From JAVBNF01 sp031551725 (GTDB lineage: Bacteria; Bacteroidota; Bacteroidia; Bacteroidales; P3): a DNA stretch of 10,532 nt. Where the stretch lies: assembly GCA_031551725.1 (NCBI GenBank), contig JAVBNF010000018.1, positions 1 through 10,532 on the forward strand. Direction: 5' to 3'. Below are positions 1-7,520 of the stretch, in pieces. Below the pieces are notes generated by a model that worked only from the letters and a program-made list of their open reading frames with translations, ran no database searches and was not told the DNA's origin. The translations under genes and the position numbers were made by a program. The stretch's first letter is position 1. Every line of letters starts with the position of its first letter.

Positions 1-75
1 GCGTTCATAACTCAATTTTACAGCTTCTTCTTTGAAACTGCGATCATACTTCCGTCGTTTTGTTGTCTTTTCCAT
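1..75 (-). CDS. IS3-family transposase OrfA, N-terminal fragment (runs off window)
   Basis: Twenty-five codons from an ATG at 75 stay open to the window edge. The peptide has a basic start (TTKRRKYDRSFKEEAVKL) typical of the N-terminal helix-turn-helix of IS3/IS911-type OrfA (HTH_Tnp_1 family). OrfA binds the element's ends and is normally fused to the OrfB integrase by a programmed frameshift; OrfB would lie outside the window. A Bacteroidetes -7 box (TAACTTTG, 80-87) sits just upstream. The reading frame overlaps the last 32 bp of the upstream secreted-protein gene in a different frame. I could not identify a terminal inverted repeat, so the edge of the insertion element is unknown. The family call rests on only 25 residues, but their pattern is characteristic. 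Confidence 0.72.
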   Translation of the reverse strand, partial: MEKTTKRRKYDRSFKEEAVKLSYER

Positions 76-2344
76 AATGCAAAGTTAAAGTTTTTTTTAC
101 TACCTTATCTTTGTGTACGGAATTTGTTACTAAGACCAAACCTTTTATTACTCCCGGCACACATCTGCCTGTAGCTGTGAATACACGTACAGAATCAAGC
201 AGATCGTATTGTATAGCAATCATCGCACTATCAGCTTGTGTGATACGCATACCCGAAGCAATTAACCGTTCACGCATTAAAGAAGTATCTCCAGTAGCAA
301 AGATTTGGCGATTCGTAGGTTTGTAAAACAATGTATCGCCCTCGGTATTGTTGCAGGGCATAAGCATAGGGTTTATTGAAAAATCACAACCATAACAACT
401 TATATTCCACTTTGTTGTTTTATATACAGTATTATACAAGGTCGCCTGTACTGATGCGTAAATATCAAGACCATTTTCATTTCCTCCGTAAATAATAGAG
501 TTATATATATTTACAGTGTTATCCTTATATCCGGTAGCATATACTCCAAAGCTTCCTTTGCTTCCTTTATTTGCAGTACTTGAACAGTGCACAATATTTG
601 TATTGCCCTGTACAGAGAACCCATAACCATAACTTTCCCTATAGCTTATAGGTGCAGTGCCATTATTGTTATTAGCAGTACTTTCAATAAAATTTCCACC
701 ACCAGAGTTGATACAAAAACCGTAGCCATATGCAGCACCCATTTCTTTTGTAGCCTTGCCTGTATTGTTATTGGCGATACATTTCGTGAAATTTGCATCA
801 TCTTTAGCTATGTAAAATCCATAACCATAGCCATATCCAAAATCTGAGGAAGCACAACCTGTATTATTGTTCGCTATGCATTTCATAAAACTAGCGCCTG
901 CACTATCAACAGAAAACCCATAACATTCTCCATCATATCCACCATTAGCCGTGTTATTATTAGCTATACAATTTACAAAACGGCCTCTTTGAACAGAAAA
1001 ACCATAGCTAGTTTTTGTGCTTGATCCATCTCGGCAATCGACAATATTGTCACTTGCCTCGCAATTCACAAAAGAGGATTCTCCATGAATACGAAATCCA
1101 TAGACGCTACCATCGCTCCTATTATTATTCGCGATACAATTATTAAAATCTCCTTTACCATCATAAATATAAAACCCGTAACCATTTCCTGATGTACGGC
1201 TTGCTCTTACAGTACCAATATTGTAATTCGCTATGCAATTGATAAAAGAACCGCTGCTTCTCTGGACATAAAACCCAGTTCCTTTGCCAGCATAATGTTC
1301 TCCAATACCAAGAGCATCATTGCTATTAGCTGTACAATTACGAAAAGTGTAAAAACCCGAATCTATTTGAAAACCTGAAGCATAAGCCGAACTTATACTT
1401 CTTCCTATATTGCTATCCGCTAGGCATTTATAAAAATCACCTCCTTTACTATAAAAACCTGTACATTCGGCATTGCCATAACCTCCGAAACCAGAGCCGG
1501 TCGCACTACTATAATTGTTAGTAGCCATGCAATTGGTGAGCGTAATATTGTTGCTATTCACATAAAATCCAAAACAATAACTGTAACCAGAATTCATTTG
1601 AGGGGCGTCAGTCGCGTAACCATAAGCCGTATTTTGATTAGCTATACAACTCGTACAACTACCTCCATCTGTATCAATATAGAACCCGTAACAGGTACCT
1701 GTGCCTATGCTACCGTATTTATTTTTGCTAATCCCTGTAGCGCTGTTATTATTAGCAATACAACCTGTAAGCAGACCTTCTTTAACATAAAACCCATAAC
1801 AGTAGCCATAACCGTCTCCATAAGAATGAGTGGTTCGAGCTACTACCATATTACTATCTACACAACAACTATCAACCGTGAGATTTCCGAGAGAATAAAT
1901 ACCATAGAAGTAGGCATAAAGGTTGAAATAGCTAGCATTTAAAGTATCATTAAACCCTGTTATTTTAATATTTTTTATTGTGGACCCTGTTGCTGTTACT
2001 GTAAAATTTAGTATAGAAACAGTATCGCTGTAGTTGCTCTCGGAACCCGTTACGGTTTTAAACCTGAGAGCCTTGGCATTCAGTACGACGTTAGTATTAC
2101 CGCTTATAGTTACTGGGATGGTAATTGGGGGCAATTGTTTTTGTAAGTTTATACTTCCCTTTAGACTAGAATCGAACTTAATAGTCGCAGAGGTCTGGGT
2201 ATTTGCTTTGATAATGGCCTCCCTCAAAGAGCCAACACCAGTGTCATTGAGGTTATTGACTATGTACATTTGGGCATTTGCCAAACCAACAACGGATATT
2301 AGTTTGAATAAAGAGAGTGTAAGAAAAATTTTATACTTTTTCAT
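44..2344 (-). CDS. Secreted right-handed beta-helix repeat protein
   Basis: A 766-residue protein, read from the ATG at 2344 because this start gives a clear signal peptide (residues 1-25, MKKYKIFLTL then a hydrophobic run ending LANAQ). The frame is open further up only through a TTG inside the previous gene. Residues 33-48 (NDTGVGSLREAI) match the CSLREA-type motif found at the start of many Bacteroidetes and Chlamydia-Pmp-like beta-helix surface proteins. Residues 147-632 hold about 14 coils of 26-39 residues, each with a YGF-x-[VI] strand and an NC-IANNN turn, rich in Asn, Gly, Tyr and Cys. The tail (about 719-755: VRVFTATGRCV, then GLVLV and KVVKKTLTL) weakly resembles a type IX secretion sorting domain. 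Predicted location is outside the outer membrane; substrate and role are unknown. Its 3' end overlaps a transposase start, so the C-terminus may be altered by an insertion. Confidence 0.85.
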   Translation of the reverse strand: MKKYKIFLTLSLFKLISVVGLANAQMYIVNNLNDTGVGSLREAIIKANTQTSATIKFDSSLKGSINLQKQLPPITIPVTISGNTNVVLNAKALRFKTVTGSESNYSDTVSILNFTVTATGSTIKNIKITGFNDTLNASYFNLYAYFYGIYSLGNLTVDSCCVDSNMVVARTTHSYGDGYGYCYGFYVKEGLLTGCIANNNSATGISKNKYGSIGTGTCYGFYIDTDGGSCTSCIANQNTAYGYATDAPQMNSGYSYCFGFYVNSNNITLTNCMATNNYSSATGSGFGGYGNAECTGFYSKGGDFYKCLADSNIGRSISSAYASGFQIDSGFYTFRNCTANSNDALGIGEHYAGKGTGFYVQRSSGSFINCIANYNIGTVRASRTSGNGYGFYIYDGKGDFNNCIANNNRSDGSVYGFRIHGESSFVNCEASDNIVDCRDGSSTKTSYGFSVQRGRFVNCIANNNTANGGYDGECYGFSVDSAGASFMKCIANNNTGCASSDFGYGYGYGFYIAKDDANFTKCIANNNTGKATKEMGAAYGYGFCINSGGGNFIESTANNNNGTAPISYRESYGYGFSVQGNTNIVHCSSTANKGSKGSFGVYATGYKDNTVNIYNSIIYGGNENGLDIYASVQATLYNTVYKTTKWNISCYGCDFSINPMLMPCNNTEGDTLFYKPTNRQIFATGDTSLMRERLIASGMRITQADSAMIAIQYDLLDSVRVFTATGRCVPGVIKGLVLVTNSVHKDKVVKKTLTLHYGKDNKTTEV
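80..87 (-). promoter_or_regulatory. Candidate -7 box for the transposase
   Basis: On the minus strand TAACTTTG matches the Bacteroidetes -7 consensus TAnnTTTG exactly and lies four bases before the transposase ATG, so any transcript would be nearly leaderless. No TTG is found at the -33 spacing. The box lies inside the coding end of the secreted protein. Confidence 0.4.
449..1906 (-). repeat. Coding repeat region: about 14 beta-helix coils
   Basis: Within the secreted protein, the motifs YGF-x-[VI] and NC-IANNN recur at intervals of 26-39 codons. At DNA level the plus strand shows repeated variants of 'attgttattagc' and 'aaacccataacc'. Spacing between the motifs is elastic because the Gly/Ser/Tyr loop after NNN varies in length. 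Coils near 780-1000 are the most alike, which suggests recent internal duplication there. Confidence 0.75.
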
Positions 2345-2372
2345 GGATATAAGGGTGTTAAAATATTCTAAA

Positions 2373-3485
2373 TTATGGACTAAAATACTTGATTTCCGCT
2401 TCAATTTCAACAAGTAAATTATCTCGGCAAACATCGGCTTGCACAATCATCAAAGGCGCGTCGCCGTAATGTTTTTTACAAATGTTTTCGATAAGCTGAA
2501 AATCATTTTCATTTTTCACATACACGCGTACACGGCTGTATTTGCAGTTTGCGAAAGCAAAATCGGGAACTTGTTTGCGAATGTTTTCAATACTTGCCAA
2601 ATCTTCAATCATGGCAATTGTATTGAGCGTTTGTTTTTCTGTATTGTCAATATCTAATGTTTCCTGACCGGCAATAGAAGCGGTTCCGGAAACATAAAGT
2701 GTGGCCGATGTTGAACTTTGCAGTAAACGTGCACGTTCAAAAAGTGGAGCCGTTTTTTTACGGTTTTCATTTCCCACCAAAACAGTTTGTCCGTAAGCAG
2801 CCGGATCGGTTTGCTTCGGACTATGAATGGCAATGGAAGGAACATTACTTGCAAAAATTTCAATCGAAACATTTTCTGAATTTGTTCCAATCCCTGTAGC
2901 AGCAGGATATTGTGTAAGTTTATCGAGTTCATAAAATTGTTTGCGAACTTCGTTAAATTCTTGATAATTTTGCTTCAAATTGCCATTTTCTGTCCGTGTT
3001 TGCAAAATATGCCCGATATAATTCCACTGACGAACGACATTGTTAAATGTTAAATTGGCAAAATGCATACGCTCGGTTAACTCCGAAAATGCAGCAGTTG
3101 CAGCTTTTTCACTACTTGCATCATCAAAAGAAATGCCGCCAAACCAATAATATTTATTGTGATCTTCCGTAAGACGGGCATAATTACTGAAAAAATCCAA
3201 CTCTGCAAAACCTGCAATGGATTCCAGTTCTACAGCAAGCACAGCATCTTTCGGTTTTTGTGCTAAAATATTGATTTGCGTAGGCGTGTCCATTAAATAG
3301 TCATGCAAACATTTTTGTAAGAAAATCTTTACATCTTTAAAATGCTCTCCGGAAACAAAAACGGTAATTTTAAACACATTTTGTTGTTGTGTTTTTAACT
3401 CTGTAAGTTTGTCGAGCAACGCATTACAAGCGGTTTCGAGAGAGTGGGGGAGCGGAACATAAAAAGTAGTAAAACGTTTATTCAT
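2373..3485 (-). CDS. Chorismatase / RidA-fold two-domain protein
   Basis: A 370-residue protein resembling the chorismatase family (FkbO, Hyg5, XanB2), which hydrolyse chorismate to dihydroxycyclohexadiene-carboxylate or hydroxybenzoate and consist of two RidA/YjgF-like halves. Visible family-like segments are RQWNYIGHI (152-160), YQEF-NEVR and PAATGIG (174-200), YVSGTASIAGQET (264-276) followed by a Gln-rich helix, and ADVCRDNLLVEIE (350-362), where chorismatases carry their catalytic glutamate. The N-terminal third is less recognisable. The start lies 12 bp after the atpG stop, with no terminator between, so it is probably the last gene of the ATP synthase transcript. No partner genes for aryl-polyene, flexirubin or quinone synthesis are visible. 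A Rid-type or other activity on the same fold is possible, so the reaction is an inference. Confidence 0.8.
   Translation of the reverse strand: MNKRFTTFYVPLPHSLETACNALLDKLTELKTQQQNVFKITVFVSGEHFKDVKIFLQKCLHDYLMDTPTQINILAQKPKDAVLAVELESIAGFAELDFFSNYARLTEDHNKYYWFGGISFDDASSEKAATAAFSELTERMHFANLTFNNVVRQWNYIGHILQTRTENGNLKQNYQEFNEVRKQFYELDKLTQYPAATGIGTNSENVSIEIFASNVPSIAIHSPKQTDPAAYGQTVLVGNENRKKTAPLFERARLLQSSTSATLYVSGTASIAGQETLDIDNTEKQTLNTIAMIEDLASIENIRKQVPDFAFANCKYSRVRVYVKNENDFQLIENICKKHYGDAPLMIVQADVCRDNLLVEIEAEIKYFSP
2380..2410 (-). promoter_or_regulatory. Candidate promoter of the secreted-protein gene
   Basis: On the minus strand TTG (2410-2408) is followed after exactly 20 bases by TATTTTAG (2387-2380), one base off the Bacteroidetes -7 box TAnnTTTG. 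Spacing is the same as in the two stronger promoters in this window. It overlaps the last codons of the chorismatase-like gene and would give a leader of roughly 30 bases. Supported by pattern only. Confidence 0.4.
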
Positions 3486-3497
3486 AATTGAAAAAAA

Positions 3498-4382
3498 TTA
3501 TCGTGAGCGTAATGCTTCTGCGCCGTTTACAATTTCCAGGATTTCGTTGGTAATAGCGGTTTGGCGGGCTTTGTTGTACGTCAATGTCAACGATTTTGTC
3601 AGTGTTTCTGCGTTGTCTGTTGCTTTCTGCATGGATGTCATACGAGCACCATGTTCAGATGCGTAAGAATCGAGTAAAGCTCCGTATAATTGAGCTTTCA
3701 ATGCTTGCGGAATAACGACTTCTGCAATGTAGTCCCAATTTGGCATGCAGATGTATTGATCATTGGATGTTTGAGTGTTCTTTTTTGAATCAACGCCAAG
3801 TGGGAGAAAATGTTCTGTCCGGATTTCTTGGGTCGCCGCATTTTTAGAGTGATTGTAAATAATTTCCACTTTCTGGTAAACACCATTTGTGAAATCATTT
3901 ATAATTTTCAAGGTCAAGTCTTCAAAATATTTATCGTAATGCAAATGATCAAATACTTCATCGTAAATTGCGACCGGTTTGTGTTCGGTTTTGACAAAGA
4001 ATTCGGATACTTTTCGACCAATTGTAATCAGTTTGACTTGTTCGTCAGCATGTGCATTTTTATAGAAATTTTCGATATAATGCATGGCTTCTTTAACAAC
4101 GCCGCTGTTGAAACCACCGCACAAACCTTTGTTCGAGGCTAAAACAATCAACAACGTGTCTTTTGAGGCGCCTTCCACTTGCGAATTGTCCAAAAGCAAA
4201 CTGTCGTAACTGTTTAAATTTCCTACAATTTCTTGTAAGTGGCCGATGTAAGGACGCATCCTTGCCACAGCTTGCTGCGCTCTACGCAATTTCGACGCCG
4301 ACACCATTTTCATGGCCGACGTGATTTGTTTCGTAGAAGAAACAGAATCGATACGGTTTTTTATTTCCTTTAAATTGGCCAC
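3498..4382 (-). CDS. atpG: F1 ATP synthase subunit gamma
   Basis: The 294-residue central rotor shaft of F1. The N-terminal helix (MANLKEIKNRIDSVSSTKQI, then TSAMKMVSASKLRRAQ) and the C-terminal helix (RQTAITNEILEIVNGAEAL) form the coiled coil that turns inside the alpha/beta ring. The middle segment has the usual LLIVLASNKGLCGGFN. The start is a GTG at 4382, two bases after the atpA stop (TAA GC GTG). It is preferred because the family-typical MANLKEIK begins there and the next ATG would remove most of the helix. The tight spacing implies translational coupling with atpA. The protein is slightly longer than the E. coli one, through additions in the peripheral Rossmann-like domain. Confidence 0.97.
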   Translation of the reverse strand: MANLKEIKNRIDSVSSTKQITSAMKMVSASKLRRAQQAVARMRPYIGHLQEIVGNLNSYDSLLLDNSQVEGASKDTLLIVLASNKGLCGGFNSGVVKEAMHYIENFYKNAHADEQVKLITIGRKVSEFFVKTEHKPVAIYDEVFDHLHYDKYFEDLTLKIINDFTNGVYQKVEIIYNHSKNAATQEIRTEHFLPLGVDSKKNTQTSNDQYICMPNWDYIAEVVIPQALKAQLYGALLDSYASEHGARMTSMQKATDNAETLTKSLTLTYNKARQTAITNEILEIVNGAEALRSR

Positions 4383-4384
4383 GC

Positions 4385-5971
4385 TTAATTATTACTGTAA
4401 CGTTCAATAATATTTTTTGCACATTCTTGAATAGCAGATTCCTCAGCCTCAGCGAGAATACCTTTTTTGAGTTGCAACAAAGTATTCGGATAAGCTGTTT
4501 GCAATTCTTGAATAAAATTATTTTCAAAATCAGCAATTTGATCAATAGCCAAATCCTTCAATAAGTTTTTTGTGCCGCAATAAATAAGAGCTACCTGATG
4601 ATCAACCGGCATGGGTTGATATTGCTGTTGTTTGAGCAGTTCCACGTTGCGAGAACCTTTGTCAAGCACTAATTTAGTGGCAGCATCCAAATCGGAACCG
4701 AATTTCGAAAACGCTTCCAGTTCGCGGTATTGAGCCTGGTCGAGTTTCAACGTTCCTGCAATTTTTTTCATCGATTTGATTTGTGCATTTCCCCCAACAC
4801 GTGATACCGAAATACCAACGTTGATGGCGGGACGAATACCCGCATTAAACAAAGAAGTTTCCAAGAATATTTGTCCGTCCGTAATTGAAATTACGTTTGT
4901 AGGAATATATGCAGAAATATCTCCGGCTTGTGTTTCGATAATTGGTAATGCCGTTAACGAGCCACCGCCTTTTACTAACGATTTGATAGAATCTGGCAAG
5001 TCGTTCATCTGTTGAGCAATATCATTCGATTGAATGATCTTCGCGGCGCGTTCGAGCAGGCGGGAGTGGAGATAGAAAACATCTCCGGGATATGCTTCGC
5101 GTCCGGGGGGACGGCGCAACAATAACGAAACTTCGCGATAAGCAACCGCTTGTTTCGATAAATCGTCGTAAATAACCAATGCAGGGCGGCCGCTGTCGCG
5201 GAAAAATTCGCCAATCGCAGCGCCTGTAAATGGCGCGTAAAACTGCATAGCTGCGGAGTCAGAGGCAGTCGCAACAACAACTATCGTATATTTCATTGCA
5301 TCTGCTTCTTCCAATGTACGTACAATATTTGCAACCGTTGAGCCTTTTTGACCTACAGCAACATAAATACAATAAACAGGATTGCCTTCGTCGTAAAATT
5401 TCTTTTGATTGATGATAGTATCAATAGCAATGGCGGTTTTGCCTGTTTGGCGGTCGCCAATAATCAGCTCGCGTTGTCCGCGTCCGATTGGAACCATTGC
5501 ATCAACAGCTTTTAAACCTGTTTGTAAAGGCTCGGTAACAGGCTGGCGATAAATAACGCCCGGAGCTTTTCGTTCCAACGGCATTTCGTAGAGTTTGCCT
5601 TCGATTACACCGCGTCCGTCAACCGGATCGCCCAACGTATTGATGATGCGTCCAACCAATCCTTCACCTACAGGCACAGAAGCAATTTTTTTTGTACGGC
5701 GCACTTGGTCGCCTTCTTTAATATCATCTGCATCGCCAAGAATAACCAGGCCGACGTTGTCTTCTTCTAAATTCAAAACGATCGCTTGTTGGCCGGTTTT
5801 CTTAAACTCCACCAACTCGCCCGATTCGGCTTTTTTTAAACCGAATACACGGGCAATTCCGTCGCCTACTTCCAAAACAGTACCAACTTCTTCAAGTTCC
5901 GAATCGAAGTTCAACCCTGTTAATTGTTGCCGTAAAATTGCCGATATCTCGGCCGGTTTTATTTCAGACAT
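4385..5971 (-). CDS. atpA: F1 ATP synthase subunit alpha
   Basis: The 528-residue non-catalytic nucleotide-binding subunit of F1; three copies alternate with beta. Domains in order are an N-terminal beta barrel (about 25-95), the P-loop ATPase core and a C-terminal helical bundle. Walker A is GDRQTGKT (172-179), Walker B is ALVIYDD (264-270), the ISITDGQIFLE segment is at 361-371, and the arginine finger is R391 in SVSRVGG. All key residues are present. A short insertion around 317-340, ending KGGGSLTALP, is compatible with Bacteroidetes orthologues. The 67-bp spacer before it carries heptamer repeats, while the spacer after it is 2 bp. It needs beta (atpD), which is not in the window. Confidence 0.98.
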   Translation of the reverse strand: MSEIKPAEISAILRQQLTGLNFDSELEEVGTVLEVGDGIARVFGLKKAESGELVEFKKTGQQAIVLNLEEDNVGLVILGDADDIKEGDQVRRTKKIASVPVGEGLVGRIINTLGDPVDGRGVIEGKLYEMPLERKAPGVIYRQPVTEPLQTGLKAVDAMVPIGRGQRELIIGDRQTGKTAIAIDTIINQKKFYDEGNPVYCIYVAVGQKGSTVANIVRTLEEADAMKYTIVVVATASDSAAMQFYAPFTGAAIGEFFRDSGRPALVIYDDLSKQAVAYREVSLLLRRPPGREAYPGDVFYLHSRLLERAAKIIQSNDIAQQMNDLPDSIKSLVKGGGSLTALPIIETQAGDISAYIPTNVISITDGQIFLETSLFNAGIRPAINVGISVSRVGGNAQIKSMKKIAGTLKLDQAQYRELEAFSKFGSDLDAATKLVLDKGSRNVELLKQQQYQPMPVDHQVALIYCGTKNLLKDLAIDQIADFENNFIQELQTAYPNTLLQLKKGILAEAEESAIQECAKNIIERYSNN

Positions 5972-5976
5972 AATTT

Positions 5977-6040
5977 GTTTAATGTTTAACGTTTAATGTT
6001 TAAGTGAAAATCATTCACCATTTACAATTCACCATTCATT
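5977..6040. repeat. Heptamer tandem repeats filling the atpH-atpA spacer
   Basis: On the plus strand four 7-bp units (GTTTAAT, GTTTAAC, GTTTAAT, GTTTAAG; 5977-6004) are followed after 8 bases by four units of another type (ATTCACC, ATTTACA, ATTCACC, ATTCATT; 6013-6040), the last reaching into the atpH stop codon. The junction GTGAA-AATCA-TTCAC forms a perfect 5-bp stem, and the arms beyond it pair imperfectly. In the mRNA this structure precedes the atpA start. Confidence 0.75.
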
Positions 6041-6596
6041 ATAACTTCGTTCTATACACATTCTTCTTAAACTGCTGCTGCAACTGACGAATGCGCGATT
6101 CCACACTATAGTCGAACAACAAATCTTCAATTTGAATGGCGAAACCACCTAACAATTCGGGTACTTCGATGTTGATGAGCTCAATGGTTTTGCCGGTTTG
6201 CTTTTCAAGCATGGCAATGATTCGATTTTTGAAATCATCGTCCATTTCTGTGGGCGTTAGTAAACGTGCAATTTCAATCCCTTTATATTCGCGATGTTTG
6301 CGGATATACGCCGTTGCAATTTCTTCTAAATTCAATTCTCTTCGTTTTTTTAGGATGAGCACTAAAAAATTGAATGTTAGTTTATCAACAGAAGTCTCGA
6401 ACATCTCACTAATGATAGTGGTTTTATGATGTACGGAAATTGTAGGATTGTGTAAAAATCTCCGGAATTCGCGATTAAGCATGATTGACAAGAGTATACG
6501 CTGCATATCTGTAAAGACACGCTCTTCGCAATTCATTTCGATCGCGGTTTCAAGCAATGCTTTCGCATAACGGTTATATACTCTTGTGTTCTGCAT
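6039..6596 (-). CDS. atpH: F1Fo ATP synthase subunit delta
   Basis: A 185-residue peripheral-stalk subunit (OSCP homologue) that ties the b subunits to the top of F1. The N-terminal helical domain begins with the family-typical MQNTRVYNRYAKALLETAIE. The C-terminal part has the conserved strand and turn VPELLGGFAIQIEDLLFDYS followed by VESRIRQLQQQF, the usual delta ending. Length is normal. The ATG at 6596 lies three bases after the atpF stop, indicating a tight translational unit with atpF. Like most delta subunits it is weakly conserved in the middle, but both ends and its position between atpF and atpA make the call secure. Confidence 0.96.
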   Translation of the reverse strand: MQNTRVYNRYAKALLETAIEMNCEERVFTDMQRILLSIMLNREFRRFLHNPTISVHHKTTIISEMFETSVDKLTFNFLVLILKKRRELNLEEIATAYIRKHREYKGIEIARLLTPTEMDDDFKNRIIAMLEKQTGKTIELINIEVPELLGGFAIQIEDLLFDYSVESRIRQLQQQFKKNVYRTKL

Positions 6597-6599
6597 AAT

Positions 6600-7094
6600 T
6601 TATACGAAATGAAGATTTTCGACCAAGCGTTCTGCTAAAGCCTCGCTTGATTTGGGATCGCTCAACTCTTGTTGAATTACTTTTTCTGCTATTTCGAGTG
6701 AAAAAGAAGCGACTTCGTTTTTTAACTCTGTCATTACAGCGAAAGTTTCCAATTGCAGTTTTTGCTTAGCTTCGTTTAGTAAGCGCTGATATTCCGCGTC
6801 GGCTTTCTTTTTCGCATCCGTAACAATATGTTCGGCTGTTTGCCGGGCTTCACGCAAAATAAGGTCGTGCTGCATTTGTGCCTCACGAACCAAGCGGTCG
6901 CGGTTTGCTTGTGATTCTTGCAAATCCTTGCGAGCTTGCTCTGCATTTGCCAACGATTGTGTAATTGTTTGTTCACGCTCATTGAGGACGCTTACAATAA
7001 CTGGCCATGCGAATTTTTTTAAAATGACAAATAACAATAAAAATGTTATTGTCATCCAGAAAATAAGGCCCAATTCAGGAGTGACAAGTTGCAT
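6600..7094 (-). CDS. atpF: Fo ATP synthase subunit b
   Basis: A 164-residue membrane-anchored stator subunit. One transmembrane helix (about 8-27, GLIFWMTITFLLLFVILKKF) is followed by a long charged helix rich in Ala, Gln, Glu, Arg and Lys that forms the peripheral stalk, including the typical LNEREQTITQSLANAEQAR region. The C-terminal third (EIAEKVIQQEL) matches the segment that contacts delta. Only one b-type gene is present, so the stalk is likely a b homodimer. It lies between the repeat-filled atpE-atpF spacer upstream and a 3-bp gap to atpH downstream. Confidence 0.96.
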   Translation of the reverse strand: MQLVTPELGLIFWMTITFLLLFVILKKFAWPVIVSVLNEREQTITQSLANAEQARKDLQESQANRDRLVREAQMQHDLILREARQTAEHIVTDAKKKADAEYQRLLNEAKQKLQLETFAVMTELKNEVASFSLEIAEKVIQQELSDPKSSEALAERLVENLHFV

Positions 7095-7100
7095 GATATT

Positions 7101-7235
7101 AAAAGTTTGATAAGTTTATAAAGTTTATAAAGTTTATAAAGTTTATAAAGTTTGAGAAGTGTACAAAGTTCGGAGAGTTGGATCAACTATTCAAACTTAT
7201 CAAACTATTCAAACCGTTTAAACGATCTAAACTCT
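7101..7235. repeat. 9-bp tandem repeat array with inverted arms in the atpE-atpF spacer
   Basis: Exactly 15 units of 9 bp fill the 141-bp spacer up to the atpE stop codon. On the plus strand the first nine (7101-7181) have the core AGTTT (mostly TAAAGTTTA, degenerating to GAGAGTTGG). The last six (7182-7235) have the complementary core (ATCAACTAT, TCAAACTTA, TCAAACTAT and so on). The centre AGTTG-GAT-CAACT (7176-7188) is a perfect small hairpin, and outward from it TTTG and CAAA cores pair in register every 9 bases. In the atp mRNA this would be a long imperfect stem just after the atpE stop. No protein reading is evident. Confidence 0.85.
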
Positions 7236-7517
7236 TTACATTACTACTACCAACAGACAAACTACAATCGCAAAAAGCGCAACACCTTCAATAAATGCTG
7301 CAGACAAAAGCATGTTTGTACGCAGATCGCCTGCTACTTCGGGTTGGCGGGCAGTGCTTTCCATACTTGCAGAAGCTAATTTTCCAATACCAAGACCCGC
7401 ACCAATTGCAGCAACACTGGCACCAATAGCGCCGCCCACTTTTGCAAGAGGAAGTAAATCAACCACTGCAGGTGCTACATCTGTAGCCGCTTGCAAAATA
7501 ATTCCTAACATAGACAT
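7236..7517 (-). CDS. atpE: Fo ATP synthase subunit c (proteolipid)
   Basis: A 93-residue c-ring subunit with two transmembrane helices. Helix 1 has the Gly-rich packing motif (GGAIGASVAAIGAGLGIGK, 28-46), the polar loop carries RQPE (57-60), and helix 2 has the ion-binding Glu77 in AAFIEGVALFAIVV. The Ser-Thr after the Glu that marks Na+-binding c subunits is absent (Glu-Gly-Val instead), which points to a proton-driven ring. About 20 extra N-terminal residues precede helix 1. Structured repeat spacers lie on both sides of this gene, whose product is needed in about ten times the amount of the others. Confidence 0.97.
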   Translation of the reverse strand: MSMLGIILQAATDVAPAVVDLLPLAKVGGAIGASVAAIGAGLGIGKLASASMESTARQPEVAGDLRTNMLLSAAFIEGVALFAIVVCLLVVVM

Positions 7518-7520
7518 ATT

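Noticed and set aside
111..2417. Plus-strand open frames opposite the beta-helix gene
   Set aside because: They mirror its repeated codons (Thr/Ile/Ala-rich) and lack any domain or signal.
2345..2446. Longer N-terminus of the secreted protein from a TTG at 2446
   Set aside because: It would overlap the chorismatase-like gene and put 34 residues in front of a clear signal peptide; the ATG at 2344 explains the protein better.
4776..5996. Plus-strand open frames opposite atpA
   Set aside because: They are antisense shadows of a strongly conserved gene, with no recognisable protein features or promoter.
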